Positions 60,982-64,000 of a stretch of DNA of 64,000 nucleotides are shown here, one piece after another. Each line of letters starts with the position of its first letter. Positions within the stretch are counted from its first letter, which is position 1. A program made the translations under genes and the position numbers. Source of the stretch: Pedobacter cryophilus (GTDB lineage: Bacteria > Bacteroidota > Bacteroidia > Sphingobacteriales > Sphingobacteriaceae); the NCBI RefSeq assembly GCF_005116455.1, contig NZ_SWBP01000002.1, positions 558,001 through 622,000 of the forward strand. Direction: 5' to 3'. Under the pieces are notes generated by a model. The model searched no databases. It had not been told where the DNA came from and worked only from the letters and a program-made list of their open reading frames with translations.

Positions 60982-61071
60982 ATTGTAGGCATAATCCTCG
61001 GATTATACTTTTTAATAAATGAATTATCAGTAGAAATTTTTTGCGGATAACCCGAGGGTTATCCCTACAAT
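60982..61071. repeat. Inverted repeat with palindromic arms
   Basis: Two 25-nt arms (60982-61006 and 61047-61071) are inverted copies with 22 of 25 positions matching. Each arm also contains its own palindrome: ATAATCCTCGGATTAT on the left and ATAACCCGAGGGTTAT on the right. A 40-nt A+T-rich loop separates them. It resembles REP/MITE-type intergenic elements. Confidence 0.65.
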
Positions 61072-61221
61072 ATGTGGATGTTATTTTTCTTGTTCCAGCA
61101 GGGTCTCGCTTCAGCTAATCCTGCGATAATTATCTAGAAATTTGGACATTGTCTAAAACGTGAGTAGTTGTGGAGCTGAAGGACAATAAACAAATAATAC
61201 AGCGATTGATAAATTGTAAAA

Positions 61222-61983
61222 CTATTTAAAAGTGTTTCCACCCACATTCACTACCACACCAACGGTAAAAACAGAATTTCCGGCTTTTAAAAAATCACGA
61301 TTTTTTAACCCAAAATTACTTCCGCTAGTGTATTGTAACTGTACTGCGTTGTTCAGTTTTAAACGGGTAAAAAACACAGGTTCTAAAAATGTATTGTCTT
61401 CTAAAGGTTGTGCAACATTATTTCTAACAAAATCTATCATGTTTACATGGCTTACTCTTAAAATGGTTCCATAATTTAATGGATAGCTTTTGCCAAACAG
61501 TTTTAATGATTTCTTTTCTTTAGAACTATAATTTACCTGAATAAAGGATTTCCTAAACCTCACATTTTGAACATCATCTGTGATGGTTCCATCGTTTTCA
61601 AAAGTTCTAAAAACACGGTCGGTATTGCCTTTTCCTAAACCGGCATAAATTTCTAAAATTCGGCTTTTGTCTGCTCCAAAAGTGGTGAAATAACCAGCGC
61701 CACCTTCTACCAAATCTTGTCTGAAATCTTTCTTGTTCTTTGTTTGGTTCATAAAAGAACCATTAAATAATACGCCCATGTGGTTTGATACGGCAAAAGC
61801 GGTATTCAAATTTACGTTTCCTCTTAAAGAAACATGACCAGATGCATGAACTTCTCCTTTAGCGCTTAACATGGGGCTATTGGGCACATTGGGCATATAA
61901 ACGGAAGAACAAGAAGAGAATAGAAGCGTAAAAACAGTAGAGAAAATGAGAATTCTTTTGAAAATAAAAATTTGCATAGCCAT
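61222..61983 (-). CDS. Hypothetical lipoprotein, porin-like
   Basis: A 253-residue protein from the ATG at 61983 (an earlier ATG at 62049 would put a long basic stretch before the signal peptide). Signal segment FKRILIFSTVFTLLFSSC with lipobox FSSC. The mature sequence has the strand pattern of an outer-membrane-associated protein (GHVSLRGNVNLNTAFAVSNHMGVLFNGSF, GAGYFTTFGADKSRILEIYAGLGKGNTD) and ends in SVFTVGVVVNVGGNTFK. No function recognised. It lies 8 nt after yceH if the early start is used, and about 70 nt with the chosen start, so co-transcription is likely. Confidence 0.65.
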   Translation of the reverse strand: MAMQIFIFKRILIFSTVFTLLFSSCSSVYMPNVPNSPMLSAKGEVHASGHVSLRGNVNLNTAFAVSNHMGVLFNGSFMNQTKNKKDFRQDLVEGGAGYFTTFGADKSRILEIYAGLGKGNTDRVFRTFENDGTITDDVQNVRFRKSFIQVNYSSKEKKSLKLFGKSYPLNYGTILRVSHVNMIDFVRNNVAQPLEDNTFLEPVFFTRLKLNNAVQLQYTSGSNFGLKNRDFLKAGNSVFTVGVVVNVGGNTFK

Positions 61984-62057
61984 TTTAACGCTAAAAAGAG
62001 CTGGTAATTTTATCTCCTTTTTAAAAATTATAAATTTAAAATACAGCAATGGTTAAT

Positions 62058-62711
62058 TTATCCCATTAATTCTTGGTACAATTTATCAAAGGCAGCTTTT
62101 AACTCGCTATAATCTTGCTCTAATTTTGCTACTCTACTTTCTAATTCGTTTACAGATTTTCGGGCAGGTTCTTCTCTAATTTCATCTTCTTCAATTAAGG
62201 GTTCTCCGGCTAATAAATGTGCAAATCTTACTTCTTTTTGTCCTGATCGTTTTGGTAATTGTACAACGTAAGCAGGTGCTGATGTTGCCAATTTTTCAAG
62301 CGTTTGCAATACATCATCTAAAGATTCAAATTCATATAATCTACCAGAATTGGTGTTTAATTCACCTGGGGTTTGTGGGCCTCTTAATAATAACAAACAA
62401 ATTAAAGCAACCTCTGAGGGGATTAAAGGAAAGACAATAGCAAAGTTATGTTTGTATTTTACTGCTCGGCTGCCACCTCCTGTTGCGGTAGATATTAAAC
62501 CCTTCTTTTTTAAACTATCTAAAGTTAAAACCACCGTTTCTTCATCATATTCTACCACCGGTTTTCTTGATGATTTTTGATTACATGCCAAGGTTAATGC
62601 ATTCAATGTCATGGGGTAATAATCAGGAGTGGTTTTGCTTTTCTCCATTAAAGAGCCCAAAACTCTTATCTCTTGTGCATTTAGAAGCGGTAAATTTTTA
62701 GCTGAATCCAT
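62058..62711 (-). CDS. yceH: DUF480 family protein YceH
   Basis: A 217-residue protein with two winged-helix-like halves. The opening LLNAQEIRVLGSLMEKSKTTPDYYPMTLNALTLACNQKSSRKPV is the DUF480 signature, with LKKKGLI and GGGSRAVKYKHN after it. A second half (SEVALICLLLLRGPQTPGELNTNSGRLYEF) and a C-terminal coiled coil (SVNELESRVAKLEQDYSELKAAFDKL) follow. Function is not established. It is upstream of the lipoprotein gene on the same strand. Confidence 0.93.
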   Translation of the reverse strand: MDSAKNLPLLNAQEIRVLGSLMEKSKTTPDYYPMTLNALTLACNQKSSRKPVVEYDEETVVLTLDSLKKKGLISTATGGGSRAVKYKHNFAIVFPLIPSEVALICLLLLRGPQTPGELNTNSGRLYEFESLDDVLQTLEKLATSAPAYVVQLPKRSGQKEVRFAHLLAGEPLIEEDEIREEPARKSVNELESRVAKLEQDYSELKAAFDKLYQELMG

Positions 62712-62763
62712 GGGTTAAATATAATAATATCTCATTTCCATTATATATTTTAGGAGAATGATT

Positions 62764-63903
62764 TTATTTGTTTGATTGAATTTTAAACAGAATCTGTGAA
62801 ATTGGAATGAGCATAAATCCCGAAAAGGCAAATAAAATAAAGGAAACCCTTAAGTTAAAGGCGTGTGAAAGATAGCCAATTAGCGGTGGGCCAACCAGCA
62901 TTCCAAATATAGTGTAAGTGGCCACAATAGAAATAGCCATTCCAGGTGAATATTTGGTTGATTTTCCGGCTAAACCTAAAGTCATTGGGAAAATTGAGGC
63001 AGTACCCATCCCCACCATAGCAAAGCCAATTAAACCGGTATAAATATTAGGGAAAATGATGGCTAAAAGAATGCCTGTAATAATTAAACAAGCACTTAAA
63101 ATATAGTTAGCGGCCATTCCAATTTTGTGAACAATAAAATCTGAAATAAACCTGAATGCGGCCATAAATACCACAAAAATTAAATATCCGTAAGTAAAAA
63201 TTGGCGTTTTTAATACTTCTTTAAAATATATTCCGCTCCAATCAAACATGCCTCCTTCGCAAATTGCGGCAAAAAATGTTAAAAGACCGAGACAAACAAT
63301 ATAAGGATCGGGTTTACCTAAAATAAATTTATTTCCAGAAGCAGATCTGTCATCGGTTAAAAGATGCTCATAAGAAAAGTAGGCCATAATTAAGCCAAGA
63401 ATGCCAACTATTAATAAATGGGTACCTATAGATATGTTAAAAGCAAGTAGCAAAGAAGTTAATCCGGCACCGGCTATGCCGCCCACACTCCATAAACCAT
63501 GGAAACTTCCAATAATGGGTTTCTCATATAACTTTTGGAGATTTACAGATTGCGTATTAACTCCAATATTTAAAATCCTCATAGAGAAAGCAAACATAAA
63601 TAGAGAAAAACCTAGTAAGATGATATTATTAGCATAACCAATTCCAATTAATGCTATTGCTTGAAAAATACAAGCCACAAGAATTGGAACTTTGGTGTTA
63701 AAACGAGAGATTAATACAGATGAAAATGGCAGCCCCAACAATGAGCTGATAGGAAGAATGAACAATAAGGTTCCTAATTGCGCATCATTAAGGTCTAATG
63801 ATGTTTTAATTGTTGGTATTCTTGAAGCCCATGAAGCAAATAAAAAACCTGAAAGAAAGAAGAAAACTTTTAAAAAAATACGTTTTTTACCTAAAGAGCT
63901 CAT
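62764..63903 (-). CDS. Major facilitator superfamily transporter (YbjJ-like)
   Basis: A 12-helix inner-membrane transporter of about 379 residues from the ATG at 63903; another in-frame ATG is 18 nt upstream (63921). The N-terminus (FASWASRIPTIKTSLDLNDAQLGTLLFILPISSLLGLPFSSVLISRFNTK) matches YbjJ-type MFS proteins; GSFHGLWSVGGIAGAGL and GMGTASIFPMTLGLAGK are further family segments. Substrate unknown. A near-consensus -7 box (GATATTTG) lies about 23 nt before the chosen ATG. Confidence 0.88.
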   Translation of the reverse strand: MSSLGKKRIFLKVFFFLSGFLFASWASRIPTIKTSLDLNDAQLGTLLFILPISSLLGLPFSSVLISRFNTKVPILVACIFQAIALIGIGYANNIILLGFSLFMFAFSMRILNIGVNTQSVNLQKLYEKPIIGSFHGLWSVGGIAGAGLTSLLLAFNISIGTHLLIVGILGLIMAYFSYEHLLTDDRSASGNKFILGKPDPYIVCLGLLTFFAAICEGGMFDWSGIYFKEVLKTPIFTYGYLIFVVFMAAFRFISDFIVHKIGMAANYILSACLIITGILLAIIFPNIYTGLIGFAMVGMGTASIFPMTLGLAGKSTKYSPGMAISIVATYTIFGMLVGPPLIGYLSHAFNLRVSFILFAFSGFMLIPISQILFKIQSNK

Positions 63904-63963
63904 GTTGAATATAAAGCTCAAATATCCCCTTTTTTGTAGGTATTTAGCAGATTAATTTTAAAA

Positions 63964-64000
63964 TTAATCTGCTTCAGTTCCAACTAAATACATTTCTTCA
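63964..64000 (-). CDS. 3' end of a gene cut by the window edge
   Basis: On the minus strand the last bases of the window read EEMYLVGTEAD followed by TAA (63964-63966), the probable C-terminus of a gene lying beyond 64000. Too short to identify. Confidence 0.35.
   Translation of the reverse strand, partial: EEMYLVGTEAD

Larger units (their letters stand above)
60634..61221. other. Repeat-rich intergenic region upstream of lysS
   Basis: No gene was found in these 588 nt. The region contains a 24-nt direct repeat (60723-60746 and 60957-60980), a family 2 repeat (60761-60864), a degenerate inverted copy (about 60890-60950), and a long inverted repeat whose arms are themselves palindromes (60982-61071). 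The end near 61100-61200 has no feature I can support. Confidence 0.6.

Noticed and set aside
61982-62049. Upstream start of the porin-like lipoprotein
   Set aside because: It would place about 22 basic and hydrophobic residues ahead of a complete lipoprotein signal peptide.

Overview
The window looks like chromosomal DNA of a member of the Bacteroidota, most likely a Sphingobacteriaceae (Pedobacter-like) species. The evidence is an A+T-rich composition, promoters of the Bacteroidota type (TTTG about 19 nt upstream of TAnnTTTG), type IX secretion (T9SS) type-B sorting domains paired with PorP/SprF proteins, SusC-like TonB receptor architecture, LruC/DUF4114 and DUF5723-type surface proteins, and a lysyl-tRNA synthetase with a C-terminal extension. 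No tRNA, rRNA, CRISPR array, transposase or integrase was recognised.

Layout. 0-12 kb: a DEAD-box helicase, the SRP RNA, a TalC-type transaldolase, a YpdA-like flavoprotein, an XRE-MNT/HepT toxin-antitoxin pair, GmhB-like phosphatase, and the gltBD operon closed by a 42-nt perfect palindrome. 11.6-18 kb: lipoproteins, a DUF3052-YdeI fusion, an SpoU methyltransferase divergent from a second DEAD-box helicase, and a YHS-domain protein. 18.3-32.5 kb: three giant PKD-repeat surface proteins with type-B C-terminal domains. The second and third are each translationally coupled to a PorP/SprF gene, so two adhesin-PorP cassettes lie in tandem. 32.5-45.8 kb: housekeeping genes (rpoN, mscL, rpmH-rnpA-yidD-tsaB, DUF423-priA, pcm, smpB) with envelope proteins and a WcaJ-type sugar transferase.

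45.8-52 kb is a metal-homeostasis locus. Two DtxR/MntR-family repressors, a TonB-dependent receptor with a CxxC pair in its plug, a periplasmic thioredoxin-like protein, and an NRAMP transporter fused to a universal-stress-protein domain lie together. Both promoter regions carry the same 14-bp operator (TTAGRCTWGTCTAA), placed against the -7 or -33 elements. This is the best-supported regulatory circuit in the window.

54.3-58.9 kb is an accessory region between conserved genes and the 3' end of lysS. It holds a beta-barrel protein, an XRE-DUF6922/AbiEii toxin-antitoxin pair whose promoter lies inside a 26-bp palindrome, an 11-G tract, an unrecognised lipoprotein with a glycine/alanine-rich Cys-bounded C-terminus followed by a 57-residue two-helix membrane protein, and a frameshifted gene remnant. 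A 22-bp exact copy of the lysS 3' end lies 2.2 kb away at the far side of the lipoprotein module, the signature expected of insertion at a gene end. The lipoprotein plus small membrane protein is the most likely undescribed system here, but its function is only inferred. The remaining part (59-64 kb) holds lysS, a repeat-rich intergenic region, a lipoprotein/porin-like gene, yceH and an MFS transporter.

Several genes have a -7 box only 3-7 nt before the ATG, implying leaderless or nearly leaderless mRNAs; I used this to choose starts. Two families of dispersed intergenic repeats with variable hairpin cores occur in two or three copies each.
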